A DNA stretch of 64,000 bases from Anthopleura xanthogrammica (taxonomy: Eukaryota > Cnidaria > Anthozoa > Actiniaria > Actiniidae). The notes below the pieces were generated by a model that saw only the letters and a list, made by a program, of their open reading frames with translations, searched no databases and was not told the DNA's origin. Location: contig OZ025207.1 of assembly GCA_964019055.1 (NCBI GenBank), positions 17,734,230 to 17,798,229 on the forward strand, written 5' to 3'. Positions 32,801 to 38,731 of this stretch are shown piece after piece; the stretch's first letter is position 1, and each line of letters starts with the position of its first letter. A program made the translations under genes and the position numbers.

Positions 32801-34981
32801 TCCTTATCAATAACTATGTATGATAAAAAGTATATGATATGTAAATAATGTATATTTACCTTGTCTTGATCCTTCTTTCTTTCTTTTCCTTATATATATT
32901 TTCTATTTTTCCTTTTTCTCTTCAGTAACACATTTATGTAATTATTTCTGTACTTTATATGACTTTTTCTGACTGCAATTTCCTGGCAATTCTAATATAT
33001 GCAGCTGTCTATCTCGGTTAACAATTTAGTTATAGACAGCTTTTACCTAACTTCCTGGTAAAAATAATCACTGCTATGTAAAATATGTCATAAGTGGTAC
33101 TAAATAAAGTATATGTCTATGTCCAAGCATTACTTCCATTTGCCTTCGGCGCCTAAAAGGGCCTTTTGTCTCCCAGTCAGTAAAACGAATCGATTTAAAA
33201 ACAGTTTCATGAATGCAAGTATCCATCCATCCATCCATCCATCCATCCATCCATCCATCCATCCATCCATCCATCCATCCATCCATCCATCCATCCATCC
33301 ATCCATCCATCCATCCATCCATCCATCCATCCATCCATCCCATCCATCCCATCCATCCCATCCATCCCATCCATCCCATCCATCCCATCCATCCCATCCA
33401 TCCCATCCATCCCATCCATCCCATCCATCCCATCCATCCCATCCATCCCATCCATCCCATCCATCCCATCCATCCCATCCATCCCATCCATCCCATCCCA
33501 TCCATCCCATCCATCCCATCCATCCCATCCATCCCATCCCATCCATCCATCCATCCATCTTTCTATCTATCTCTTTTTATAGCTCACGTATGAAATATTA
33601 CTAATACTAGTTGCTGTATTTGGGTAGGATCCATCATGTAGTGTTCATTATTCACTAGGCAACGTCAAGAGACCATATGATCCGTTCTTGTTGGCGAATA
33701 CTTAACAATTAATCCTCGAGTCCGAATGGTCTACGAATGGGCTATTGACTCGTAGGCCATGAGGGCGAGAGGTCTAATTGTTTTAGTAAAAACTTACTAA
33801 TCGGTCCAATAAAAGGATGCAAAAAGTTTTGGATTTTGCTTTAAATATATATTTTTTTGTTTTCAAAACCGGCGCTTTTCGCTACTAGAGGTCTATCACT
33901 AATAGACCCCTAGTAGCTCAGCCATTCACAGGGCTCGATTGGTGATAGACCATTAGTAGGTTTTTTCTAATGTTGAATATCAAGTGTTGGAGAGATAAAA
34001 CGTCCGCGCGTGCTGTGTGTAGCTTGGGCGGGATTGGCAGAGCGCTTCTAAGTAAACTCACTTTACTCCGATGCCGGAGTACTTTATAACGGCAAACAGC
34101 AAAGCGCGAATTTTTTTTTTTTTTTTTTATCATTTTTCATATAAAATTTTTAAAAAAACGGATAAAGCACGCGTCTCTTCCCCCGAATTCAAAAACGAAA
34201 TTTGACGGTAAATTTATAAATTCTATAAACAGATAAGTGTATATTTTAAAAGACACTGATTTTTTGCCAAATCTTAAGAAATGAGAGAAAGAAAGTCATT
34301 AACGTATACAAATTTATTTAATTTAGTATTTTTTTATCTTTTTGCGTGTTAGATATTTGTATAAATATTTGTATAAATGTGTATTAGGACATTCCTCTAA
34401 TCATGTGTATATAGTATATATGTGTATGTGTACGTGTGTAAACTTTGATCCGATTAAGGCGCGGAGATGCGAGCATTACAAAATCGTGCAACTTGTCGAG
34501 CTACTATGTTGCGTTTCAAGTTTCAGAGCGAATGCTGCTCGTATTACCACCCCGAGCAACAACAAAATTTTGTTGCGCGACTTTGTTACAGAAGTAGAAG
34601 ATTTTTCTACTCAGCCAAAAAGAAAATTTGTTGCGCGCGGGTTGATATTTTTGAGGTTGTCTTTTAAGTAGGAACCTTGAAAAGAGCAATTGGACTCGAA
34701 AAATTAAATGTGTAGAAAAGTATCGCAACTGCAATTGCAACTGGAGATCGAAAAGGAATAAAACATCCGCTTTCTTTTTTATTTTTCTTTCTTTTTTTTT
34801 TCTTTTCACATCTGATTTTTTTGCATCATATTTTTCTTCTTCCTCAGATGTTCGTGCAGGATTAGTTAACATGACCAAGAGTGTTCGCCAGCAGTATCCT
34901 CAAGATTTTGAGACCCTACTCCATTCTTTACCTCAAGACAAAGCGCAAATCCTACTTTCAGCTACTCAAGCACCTAGTTAA
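3585..34981 (+). CDS. IPO4: Importin-4 (importin-beta family nuclear transport receptor), complete, 34 exons, 1071 aa
   Basis: Exons: 3585-3647, 3733-3819, 5649-5903, 6384-6431, 6737-6825, 7510-7552, 8175-8240, 8541-8642, 9418-9501, 10177-10326, 10600-10653, 10787-10896, 12171-12205, 12310-12383, 12550-12688, 13240-13307, 13930-13975, 15421-15479, 16412-16463, 17080-17159, 17952-17995, 18805-18916, 19477-19568, 20277-20354, 20623-20680, 21168-21273, 22324-22514, 23368-23547, 24375-24428, 25513-25667, 26123-26255, 26497-26601, 27279-27348, 34848-34981. All introns are GT-AG, phases agree, and the sum is 3216 nt, close to the vertebrate length of about 1080 aa. The N-terminus ([12 protein letters not shown], then ATAELREAF and [12 protein letters not shown] near residues 22-62) is the importin-beta N-terminal domain that binds Ran-GTP. 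The rest is alpha-solenoid HEAT-like pairs. Acidic loops lie near residues 304-322, 624-650 ([16 protein letters not shown]) and 800-813. The C-terminus [14 protein letters not shown] matches the family tail. Importin-4 carries histones H3/H4 (with ASF1), the vitamin D receptor and ribosomal cargo into the nucleus. The splice at 25667/26123 is chosen because it alone keeps frame into VLLEAFF. Confidence 0.95.
4270..4935. repeat. Repeat-derived part of IPO4 intron 2, ending in a TATC-type microsatellite tail
   Basis: A 71-codon frame at 4301-4516 has no recognisable domain. From about 4600 the sequence contains repeated TCATGAATCAC-like words. It ends AAATAAACTTTATCTATCTATCTATCC at 4911-4936. 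A short repeated-tetramer 3' end after AATAAA is typical of some LINE or SINE tails, so this may be a truncated retroelement. No reverse transcriptase motif is visible. Confidence 0.35.
4943..5196. repeat. Poly-G/poly-C foldback element in IPO4 intron 2
   Basis: A 17-base arm at 4943-4959 (GGGGCCGGAGGAATTAG) is the exact reverse complement of 5180-5196. Between the arms are several G runs of 10 or more (for example 4959-4974 and 5093-5107) separated by AT-rich spacers. The structure is that of a MITE-like element with G-quadruplex potential on the + strand. Confidence 0.7.
6190..6300. repeat. SINE-like fragment (family with CTGGAGAACCCGAAGAAAAACCC box)
   Basis: The segment AACTGGAGAACCCGAAGAAA followed by ACCCTTGTGGC resembles parts of 39560-39720, 24770-24890 and the reverse complement of 17520-17645. 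It is a dispersed repeat in IPO4 intron 3. Only a fragment remains. Confidence 0.45.
6470..6530. repeat. Solo end of family A element, IPO4 intron 4
   Basis: Bases 6504-6527 read CCCATTTCAGACCATGTGTC plus AATC. This is the terminal sequence of the elements at 1-170 and 14013-14400. No matching second end is found close by. Confidence 0.5.
6880..7025. repeat. Inverted-repeat (MITE-like) element in IPO4 intron 5
   Basis: The left arm (GAATTTCAAATGTCTGTGCC then AAATCTAATGCAAAT, about 6913-6948) and the right arm (TTTGCATAAGATTTGCCACA then TGTGAAATTTGACGTC, about 6974-7009) are imperfect reverse complements around a short loop. There is no open frame. Arm identity is roughly 80-85 percent by eye. 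Confidence 0.6.
7225..7335 (-). repeat. tRNA-derived SINE fragment, IPO4 intron 5
   Basis: The stretch TGTTGGGGCTTAACCCACGA then CCTC at 7296-7319 is, on the minus strand, a degraded tRNA-like B-box region. It is preceded by the AGCACC/AGATATTGTGAGACCCTG segment also seen in the SINE copies at 14990-15135 and 50020-50345. Confidence 0.5.
8341..8509. repeat. MITE-like element ending 31 bases upstream of IPO4 exon 8
   Basis: The 18-base ends at 8341-8358 (GTGGTTCCAGAAAATATC) and 8492-8509 are perfect reverse complements. The interior is pyrimidine-rich on the + strand and non-coding. The element lies in intron 7 with only about 31 bases between its right end and the exon 8 start at 8541, so it occupies the usual branch-point neighbourhood. 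Confidence 0.8.
8720..9265. repeat. Degenerate tandem repeat, about four units of 125-180 bp, IPO4 intron 8
   Basis: Each unit carries a CACTGAAACCAATAGCAAA-like start, a GTCAGAGGAC.AAGAGAAAGTCTGTCA middle and a TTTTTAGCTCCAAAA..TTGGCCCAAA end. Units begin near 8722, 8847, 9000 and 9185. A related single unit lies at 24900-24990 in intron 29. Confidence 0.65.
9797..10082. repeat. MITE-like element (CAGCTATTTCAAAAAAGGTT family), copy 1, IPO4 intron 9
   Basis: The left end CAGCTATTTCAAAAAAGGTT (9797-9816) pairs with AACCTTTTCTAAAATAGCTG at the right end. Subterminal ATGCAACATGCAACATG repeats occur in opposite orientation near each end. A second copy is at 23060-23326. Confidence 0.75.
10917..11950. 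repeat. CAN-rich minisatellite (CACCATCA/CAACAACGACAG units), IPO4 intron 12
   Basis: About 1 kb is built from three-base steps CAN (CAC, CAT, CAG, CAA). They are arranged in longer repeated phrases such as CATCACCAACAACGACAG CACCACCATC. Because every unit is a multiple of three, long open frames appear on both strands (Ser/Thr/Asn/Ile, Val/Met/Leu and Gly/Asp rich). These are by-products of the repeat. The array begins just after the exon 12 donor at 10897. Confidence 0.9.
14013..14400. repeat. Two family A inverted-repeat elements in IPO4 intron 17
   Basis: The first copy (about 14013-14180) starts AATAGACCCTTTTAGCTTG and carries CCCATTTCAGACCACGTGTC. The second (about 14258-14400) carries the same left end and a good right end GAGAATGACACATGGTCTGA at 14334-14353 leading to ACATTACGCTCAAGCTAAAC. 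The core matches bases 40-125 of the window. Confidence 0.7.
14574..14822. repeat. Foldback element with perfect 23-bp ends, IPO4 intron 17
   Basis: The end at 14574-14596 is an exact reverse complement of 14800-14822 (inner word CATTCAAATTATTTTTTC). The interior includes two copies of a CGGTTTGCTCATGCGCA word at 14645-14661 and 14694-14710. No coding potential is seen. Confidence 0.8.
14824..14913. repeat. Compact 90-bp near-perfect hairpin directly after the previous foldback
   Basis: The left arm from CAATTATTG through CGCAAAATATCGAGATTTGT TAGTG folds on CACTAACAAATCACGATATTTTG to CAATAATTG, with only a few mismatches and almost no loop. It abuts the 14574-14822 element, so the two may be one composite insertion. 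Confidence 0.75.
14990..15135 (-). repeat. tRNA-derived SINE copy, minus strand, IPO4 intron 17
   Basis: Read on the minus strand, 15135-15060 runs from GGTTGGCTCAGTTGTTTGGG through a GGGAGGTTGTGGGTTCAAGC B-box-like region. This is the layout of a tRNA-like SINE head. The + strand AAGGCAGCACCTACTACTCA part matches the SINE at 50250-50285. It is not a functional tRNA, because the acceptor stem cannot be closed. Confidence 0.6.
15185..15310. repeat. Inverted repeat of GGTTTTGGTGGACGTC, IPO4 intron 17
   Basis: Bases 15191-15212 (GGTTTTGGTGGACGTCGATC) are matched in opposite orientation by GATTGACGTCCACCAAAACC at 15287-15306. A related single arm is at 13752-13775. The central part contains CATGACATTGTCGG and GGAATGTTGTGG. 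Confidence 0.65.
16810..16992. repeat. MITE-like element (TAAAGCTACGGACACA family), diverged copy, IPO4 intron 19
   Basis: The ends AAAGCTTAAGGTGCGGACAC and GTTCGTAGCTTT are imperfect. The interior GCAACATTGCGCGCAAT, GCTGAAGTAGGATC and CTACTTCAGCAACATTGC words match the perfect-ended copy at 35210-35390. Another single end is at 24243-24275. Confidence 0.75.
17295..17502. repeat. 208-bp foldback element, IPO4 intron 20
   Basis: The left arm (TCCCCTCACAGTTCCCTGTG, GCCATCTTGAAAGGTAGCTG, CATCGAAGCGAGATATGAGG, TCGCAATGATAGAGAC) pairs across its whole length with the right arm ending at GGGGA 17502. The central loop is about 30 bases. RNA from either strand would form a long hairpin. Confidence 0.85.
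17515..17645 (-). repeat. SINE-like repeat, reverse copy of 39545-39720
   Basis: The words GTGAGTAGAGTTGTTTGTTG, CTCCTGTGCTTCGAGGGTTT and CTCCGGGTTCTCCGGTTTTC here are reverse complements of segments at 39570-39650. It is a dispersed repeat family present at least four times in the window. Confidence 0.65.
18240..18545. repeat. Dispersed repeat rich in TTGGAAAGTTTTGGAAA, IPO4 intron 21
   Basis: Several copies of GGAAAGTTTTGGAAA occur at 18278-18292, 18316-18330 and 18505-18530. Similar material (ATTCCTAAAAGGCTTCTGGA) occurs near 40262-40330. No coding frame is seen and the family is not identified. Confidence 0.4.
19605..19791. repeat. Inverted-repeat element (AGAGCAGTTTTCGT family), IPO4 intron 23
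   Basis: The left end AGAGCAGTTTTCGTGTGAGT (from 19605) pairs with TCATACGAAAACTGCTCT (to 19791). Inner GC-rich words GGTTACGGCGCGGACACGG and CGGCACTGACACGGTTACGG are also arranged symmetrically. A fragment occurs at 540-600. Confidence 0.75.
20770..20965. repeat. Two tandem units (~105 bp) of a GGTACGACATGTT repeat, IPO4 intron 25
   Basis: Each unit contains GAATGGTT.TC.TA.GAGTGGGAAACGTA, ACTGACTTA, GTACACGGTACGACATGTTRTT and ATTGAAATGGCTTCC. A third partial copy (TACGGTACGACATGCTGTAA) is at 19816-19858, next to the element in intron 23. Confidence 0.65.
21986..22180. repeat. Inverted-repeat element with TTGTTGCGCG words, IPO4 intron 26
   Basis: The left end ATGCAACTTGTCAGGCAACA pairs with TGTTGCGCGACAAGTTGCACGA at the right. 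Inner words GTTCCAGAAGTAGAAGCGCG and CTCGTATTA recur in the related copy at 34485-34650. Confidence 0.65.
23060..23326. repeat. MITE-like element (CAGCTATTTCAAAAA family), copy 2, IPO4 intron 27
   Basis: It has the same ends as 9797-10082 (CAGCTATTTCAAAAAGATTG and CCTTTTTGAAATAGCTG) and shared internal words (AATGTCAGCACAGAAGAAAT, GCAAAGTTTGGGAAAAT, TATGCAACATGCAACA). It ends only about 40 bases before exon 28. Confidence 0.75.
23556..24075 (+). repeat. Perfect pentanucleotide microsatellite, (CCTTG)104, IPO4 intron 28
   Basis: The 520 bases are exactly 104 uninterrupted CCTTG units. The array starts at intron position +9, right after the donor GTGAGTTG at 23548-23555. All three forward frames are open (Cys-Leu-Ala-Leu-Pro) and the reverse frame gives Gly-Lys-Ala-Arg-Gln. 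These frames are repeat artefacts. The pre-mRNA would carry a long CCUUG tract. Confidence 0.98.
24765..24990. repeat. SINE-like repeat plus a unit of the intron 8 repeat, IPO4 intron 29
   Basis: GTGAGGAAAACCGGAGAACC then AGGAGAATAAACCC matches the 39560 and 17600 copies. It is followed at 24905-24985 by CAGTGGAAACAGAGAGAGTC and TGCCAGTAGCTTTTTAGTTC, a unit of the repeat at 8720-9265. Confidence 0.5.
26699..27067 (+). repeat. GAT-rich microsatellite, IPO4 intron 32
   Basis: About 370 bases of imperfect GAT/GATGAT with AAAT and GGT interruptions (ATAAATGATGATGAT phrases) start about 100 bases after the exon 32 donor. The open frames rich in Asp or in Ser/Ile are repeat by-products. Confidence 0.9.
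27166..27188 (+). repeat. 23-C homopolymer, IPO4 intron 32
   Basis: The run begins after CCCCT at 27161-27165 and ends in GGGTCATCC. It lies about 90 bases upstream of exon 33. Confidence 0.9.
28314..28463. repeat. hAT-like MITE (CAGTGGCGTAGC family), diverged copy, IPO4 intron 33
   Basis: The left end CAGGCGTAGCGAGG, GGGGGCACCTAGAATA, the central GTGGCATTGACATCATACAT and the right end CGCTTCGCCACTG match the better copy at 38732-38901. No clear target duplication is seen here. Confidence 0.7.
29270..29554. repeat. MITE-like element with GGGGTAC ends and 9-bp target duplication, IPO4 intron 33
   Basis: The element runs from CTGGGGGG..GGTACTCCC to AGTACCCCCCCGG. TGCTCATTC occurs directly outside on both sides (29261-29269 and 29555-29563), so the insertion is well bounded. 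The interior holds repeated GGTATAGAAAAGGG, GGTATATGAAAGGGG and GGTACATAAAAGGAG words. Confidence 0.8.
31035..31745 (+). repeat. Decaying tandem array upstream of the nested GPCR
   Basis: Three good units of about 101-105 bp begin with CTGGTATCATC.TTGACATTGC. Their CATTCACATTTGGTCT words lie at 31080, 31185 and 31286. They are followed by about five shorter degenerate units (31380, 31443, 31555, 31615, 31715). The shared core is CATTCACATTTGGTCT, GCGAAAAGACACTACAAG and CTTAGAGGGAGAGACTTT. The array ends about 30 bases before the GPCR start codon, so it covers the expected promoter or 5' UTR. Confidence 0.8.
31775..32758 (+). CDS. Class A (rhodopsin-family) GPCR, intronless, nested in IPO4 intron 33, 327 aa
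   Basis: The start ATG at 31775 has a good context (GGAAAAATGA); a GTG nine bases earlier is not used as a start in animals. Seven hydrophobic helices are clear. TM1 has GN at 63-64. TM2 reads NLASAN with Asn92 where most relatives have Asp2.50. Cys118 stands before TM3, which ends DRY at 147-149. TM4 has Trp175. Extracellular loop 2 is only a few residues long and has no Cys, so the usual TM3-loop 2 disulphide cannot form. TM6 reads IFCYVP (259-264), with Tyr in place of the toggle Trp. TM7 ends NPYLY (302-306) with a basic helix 8 ([10 protein letters not shown]). N-glycosylation sequons lie at residues 2, 6 and 41. The short loop 2 without Cys suggests the melanocortin/adenosine-like branch and its cnidarian expansions; the ligand is unknown. 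It lies on the same strand as IPO4 and is likely transcribed from its own promoter. Confidence 0.93.
   Translation: MNMTMNSSVSPEDCHVYAQYEMGYGSDRKGLLSLDKELVQNHTNIALASAVLRCLLLVLSIMGNSVVIATVLYFRELHVTANWFLVNLASANLFTAILTQTWFAVSMFLALAGDSRSCTARFRFVLDLLGMVAVNVSIGSLFLVTMDRYIAISHSLRYATLLNEKRVAFLISFSWIFSVALSSFRTFVPSMRSVIAFSWFLFLIVITFIMTFIDLKLLCISKTQSSKIVNQTKLVNPNALCKKERRGLATAACITAALIFCYVPHICVEILYQNSNLLENISTLRLVYQATISLYLSNPSLNPYLYFLRSKRLRRYSLKLVKKFRNR
33221..33555 (+). repeat. Compound satellite: (ATCC)30 followed by ~22 CATCCATCC nonamers, IPO4 intron 33
   Basis: 33221-33340 is exactly 30 ATCC units. From 33341 the period changes to nine (CATCCATCC), with a few CATCC slips near 33494 and 33535. The array ends in ATCC and CTAT units at 33541-33570. 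The open frames (His-Pro-Ser-Ile, Trp-Met-Gly-Asp) are repeat artefacts. Confidence 0.95.
33690..33790. repeat. Inverted-repeat element with ACAATTA ends, IPO4 intron 33
   Basis: ACAATTAATCCTCGAGTCCG at the left pairs with CGAGAGGTCTAATTGT at the right. GGTCTACGAATGGG and CTCGTAGGCC lie inside in opposite orientation. A separate short hairpin of CTACTAGAGGTCTATCAC type follows at 33885-33960. Confidence 0.6.
34485..34650. repeat. Copy of the TTGTTGCGCG element, IPO4 intron 33
   Basis: It matches 21986-22180 in CGTGCAACTTGTCGAGCTAC, TTTCAGAGCGAATGCTGCTC, AACAACAAAATTTTGTTGCG and the GAAGTAGAAG segment. It ends about 200 bases before the last IPO4 exon. Confidence 0.6.
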
Positions 34982-35209
34982 CGGTTTGAATTAGGAATGA
35001 TTAAGTTAAAGCAGTTCTCATGGCTCAAGATAGCCTGCTTGCCTGATAGCCTAGTTAACAGGTAGGCAAGCTGTTACAGGCTCGAAAAAGAATTAGTTAA
35101 AACGTAAATTCTCTTAACAGTGGTTCAAGTATTGTTTCAAGGAAGAAGGTTCCAGAGAGTTTAATGCAGTCAGCCCTCAAACAAAATAACGCGCCATTTC
35201 GATAAATTT

Positions 35210-35390
35210 TAAAGCTACGGACACACGGTGCAATATTGCGCGCAATATTGCAGGCAATTTAGCTGAAGTAGGATCGTTCTCTACTTCAGCAACATTACGT
35301 GCAACAAATCGGCAACAAATTGCGTCGTGCTCGCAACATCAATGGCCGGCAAAACAGCGTGCAATGTTGCACCGTGTGTCCGTAGCTTTA
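35210..35390. repeat. MITE with perfect 24-bp ends in or just after the IPO4 3' UTR
   Basis: The ends at 35210-35233 and 35367-35390 (TAAAGCTACGGACACACGGT plus GCAA and its complement) are perfect reverse complements. The interior matches 16810-16992. It lies 229 bases after the IPO4 stop and before the likely ATTAAA signal, so it is probably transcribed in the 3' UTR. Confidence 0.85.
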
Positions 35391-35583
35391 GAATTTATCG
35401 ACATCACCGAACGGCTGTGACATGCCGGAACTTCAAAAATGATACCCTAAGTAAATCTTTAAGGATTTTTTGAGTAAAATTTTAAAAATTGTTTCAGGTT
35501 TTTGCGTCCACTAAGTAACTCCATGCACCTTTCGTGTTAGTCATCTTGTCTTAATAATACTATTTATATATTTCGCTGACTTT

Positions 35584-35589
35584 ATTAAA
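35584..35589 (+). terminator. IPO4: Possible IPO4 polyadenylation signal ATTAAA
   Basis: ATTAAA is the commonest variant signal and the first plausible one seen after the stop at 34981. No AATAAA occurs in between. Transcript data would be required to fix the 3' end. Confidence 0.35.
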
Positions 35590-36190
35590 CATTTTGAAAA
35601 ACGATAGATAGATTATACCAGGATTATATTGAATAGAGTAGTAAATGAATGCAGCAATTTAATTAAAAAACGATTCTACTATTGATCATATTTTGGCTGT
35701 TTATTGATCATGTCTTGTCTGTTTTGAAAATGGATAAATTATTTGTTTTAAATAATCACAACAAATGGACTGTTCTGATTGATGGGGAGAGCGTGCGTAT
35801 GCGCGCGCACTTTTTATTTCGTCAATTCTACGTCCATGAGTGTTCATCTATTTTCTTTCTTTCATTTTTCGAGACCAGAAGGATGACCTTGATTAAACAA
35901 ATTCAGCCAAGATAAGCGGAAATTTATTGTACTTTTTAAACATTCCCCGCGTCCACACGGTGCAGCGCTGCACGCTACAACCAAACTGCACCGTGTACTT
36001 TAATACCTCTCTAACTGTTGGCAGCAAACTCGCAGATGTTGAATCAAGATCAACAGTGCCGCAAACGTTGCGCAACAATTTCACACTGATCGTACCACAT
36101 CTGTAGTTCATTGCTACAATGCATGGTGTTGTCAGCCAATGAAATACGACTTTCTATTTTTTTTTTGTACCACAGTTAGTGAAATACCCC

Positions 36191-36193
<3 letters not shown>

Positions 36194-36229
<36 letters not shown>
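36194..36229 (+). repeat. 36-C homopolymer
   Basis: An uninterrupted run of 36 C follows GAAATACCCCTAA. The minus strand is a strong G-quadruplex former. Run length in such tracts is prone to sequencing and assembly error. Confidence 0.95.
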
Positions 36230-36233
<4 letters not shown>

Positions 36234-36507
36234 AACTCGGCACAGGGCATAACATTTGACGTTTACGTCGCGTTCAATTTAGCACTTTTCACCGTTCCCT
36301 AAGGGGTGGGGTCCGGTATTTTCTACCGGTTCATAAATGTGATTCTGATTTTGATCTTTAAGTTACCTACAAATCAGAATGAATATAATTCTAATGATCT
36401 TTACTCCGTGCCCACGGCATGTTTGAAGGTTTATCTTCTTTCTACAGTGACACAGTGGCATCCGCCATCCTTCTCTTGAGCATTCACGACAAGTAAAAAC
36501 TAGTCCT

Positions 36508-36750
36508 CTAAATAAAGTCATGAATGCCGACTTCTGGGCCAGCGTTAACCGCCCCCGACTCCCTTCCACAGCTATAGATGCCCCCGCTTTTTGAAGTACT
36601 GTTATTAAATTCCCCGTCTACCGTCATCCATATGCTGTTAAATGCGCGGTAAATCCAAGTCATCCATAAGAAAAATAAAAGTTTTCCCCTTAAGTCAACT
36701 CTTCTCAAAAAACTGGGCCGCTTCGCATGGATCTCTTTTCCCGTCGCCAT
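36508..36750 (-). CDS. Uncertain small open frame, divergent to 36962
   Basis: An 80-codon minus-strand frame starts in a good context (GAAGAATGGCGACGGG) and begins MATGKEIHAKRPSFLRR. There is a hydrophobic patch LLFFLWMTWIY near residues 29-39. A donor-like GTAGAC follows ATGACG within the frame, so it could be a first exon. I recognise no family. It may equally be chance sequence. Confidence 0.2.
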   Translation of the reverse strand: MATGKEIHAKRPSFLRRVDLRGKLLFFLWMTWIYRAFNSIWMTVDGEFNNSTSKSGGIYSCGRESGAVNAGPEVGIHDFI

Positions 36751-36923
36751 TCTTCCTTCTTTGAGAGTATGAAATGCCCAATAAAGTTGTTATTAAAATA
36801 TTATTAATAAATTAAACAAGAAAAAGTTTCCCTGCTCCCAATTCCTTGAAATGTTTGAGATCCACAGTCCCTTTGCCATTCCTGACAGTAAATCAGTCAC
36901 TAGTCCCATCATGCAGTACGATG

Positions 36924-36931
36924 TGACGTCA
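36924..36931. promoter_or_regulatory. Consensus CRE (TGACGTCA) upstream of a candidate first exon
   Basis: The palindromic CREB/ATF site TGACGTCA stands 31 bases upstream of the ATG at 36962. The start itself has an AAAATGGCGGA context, like a YY1 site and like the IPO4 start. Together they suggest a promoter-proximal region. Confidence 0.45.
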
Positions 36932-36961
36932 TGTGGCGTGTCTGGAAGCAACAAGTGCAAA

Positions 36962-37027
36962 ATGGCGGACTTTTTTGAAGACGTTCAGATCGAGGTGAAA
37001 ATGCCACAGAATTCAGCTGTTTTAATG
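36962..37027 (+). CDS. Candidate first coding exon of an unidentified gene (22 codons)
   Basis: The frame MADFFEDVQIEVKMPQNSAV plus LM starts at a strong AAAATGGCG context and ends at a donor-like ATG|GTTAGT in phase 0. Just upstream are a CRE site and a less AT-rich stretch. I do not recognise the protein and found no convincing second exon before 64000. If real, the gene has a first intron of more than 20 kb or the exon is a remnant. Confidence 0.4.
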
Positions 37028-37900
37028 GTTAGTAACACTCTTTTACTAATAAGAATCAATAGATTAACACTTTTTCTTTGCTTATGACTTGTATTCTCAA
37101 TGTTTCCGTCAGCTTTTACGTAGTTTTAAGGGATTATTGTTGTTCATAATCTGTAGGCATGCTTTCGTTCTCCTCATACACCCTTGTCGTAAATATGGTG
37201 GAAAAACATGAGTGCTAATTATTTAAAACTTTAGTTTTAAAGTGTTACTGCTCAAATTATATCTATTTTCTACGTATACTTGCGATGTGAGCTTATTTGG
37301 GCCTTGGTTTAAGAAGAATGATAACCTTTCCTCTTTCTTCTACTACTATCACATTCCATGTAGAGGGTGTGGATAAGGTTCACAGTTACGGTAACTGACA
37401 AATTTACCTAGTTAACAATTGACCTAGTCTAGTAGTTATCTGACAAATAACCTACCAAGAAATGAAGCCCTTTTTAAACTCGGGCATTCCTTACAGCCTG
37501 AGTACTGTAAATATAGTGCCACGGAAATGATAAAAAGAAAAATAATAACTCAAGCAGGGACCGCGCGAGGGGGGTGGGGGGTTGGTAGGGCTATAACCCT
37601 ACCACTTTTTCCTTTTTCCCATACTAGTCGCTTATATTTTCCAATCTTCGCCTCGCCACTTTTTCCTATACTAGTCTCTTATATTTTCCAATCTTCGTCT
37701 CGCCACTTTTTCCCATACTACAGTGTATTCTCCCCTCTTATATATAGCCCCACCACATTTTAGGGTGCTCTGCGGTCCATGATAAGATACTAGTTCTTTC
37801 CAGACTTTATCATGCACAAATGCCAGCTAGTGAATAATTCTACAGTACAACATGGATATTATTGAGTAAAAGACAAAGAAATGCCTTGATTTGTTATTTC
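37028..37900. other. No gene seen
   Basis: AT-rich sequence. A short duplicated phrase, ATACTAGTCGCTTATATTTT, CCAATCTTCG and CTCGCCACTTTTTCC, occurs at 37622-37710 (two units of about 50 bp, then a third start). Confidence 0.5.
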
Positions 37901-38404
37901 TAAAGTGCACTACAACAAGTGGACATATCATCAAATGCATTTTTTTAATTCAATCCAAAGGACAAAGACCACCAAAGAAAAGCAAAGTAGCAATATGGTT
38001 GTATGTAGGATCACAATACTCTTCTGACGAAAGGTAGGGTTATTAATTTTTATTAATAGTTTAATAGACCCCACTGGTCCTTCCAAAATTCTAAATTAAA
38101 TTGAAATCACTAATTTTGCTGTCATCATAACTGGTGACTGACCCGCCATTATCTTCAGCCCTGTAACAAAGGTGAAAATGGTGGGTCATTGGTTTTTAAT
38201 AACAATAATGATAATAATAATAATAATATTAATGATACTAATAATATTTCTAAAGCACAGTACGACATGTGTACATGTATATGATCAAATGCATTTTTTA
38301 TTCAATCCAAAGGTCAAAGGCCACCAAAGAAAAGTGAAGTAGCAATATGGGTGTACATAGGATCACAATATTCTTTTGAAGAAAGGTAGGGTAATCAATT
38401 AGCA

Positions 38405-38714
38405 GTTATTCGCCGAAGGCGAAGTGATTATCGATGAGTATTTACCGAGCGGCGAGTCTTCGAGCTGCGAGGTAAATATTCATCGATAATCACTGAGCCT
38501 GAGGTGAATAATTGTTTTAGTATAAATAAAAAGGTGATTATTTCAAAAAAGAAAGAAGGAAACAACATTGAAAGTGAAAATATTTTATTTTTTAAAAGCG
38601 CGACGGTCACGCTGACAGCCATTTTGTCCGAAAAGGTGATTATCGGCTGATAATCCGAGATAGAAAACCAATCAGAGCGCGCGATTTTGTATAATCACCC
38701 TTGTATTTATACTA
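38405..38714. repeat. Double foldback insertion in the ~350-bp array
   Basis: The first hairpin, 38405-38517, pairs GTGATTATCGATGAGTATTT ACC with GGTAAATATTCATCGATAAT CAC. The second, 38517-38714, has 24-base ends TAGTATAAATAAAAAGGTGA and its near complement at 38691-38714. The ATTCGCCGAAGGCGAAG start is GC-richer than its surroundings. Confidence 0.75.
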
Positions 38715-38731
38715 ATTTTTATTAATAGTCT

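Noticed and set aside
33074..33604. Open frames of His-Pro-Ser-Ile and Trp-Met-Gly-Asp repeats
   Set aside because: They arise from the ATCC and CATCCATCC arrays.
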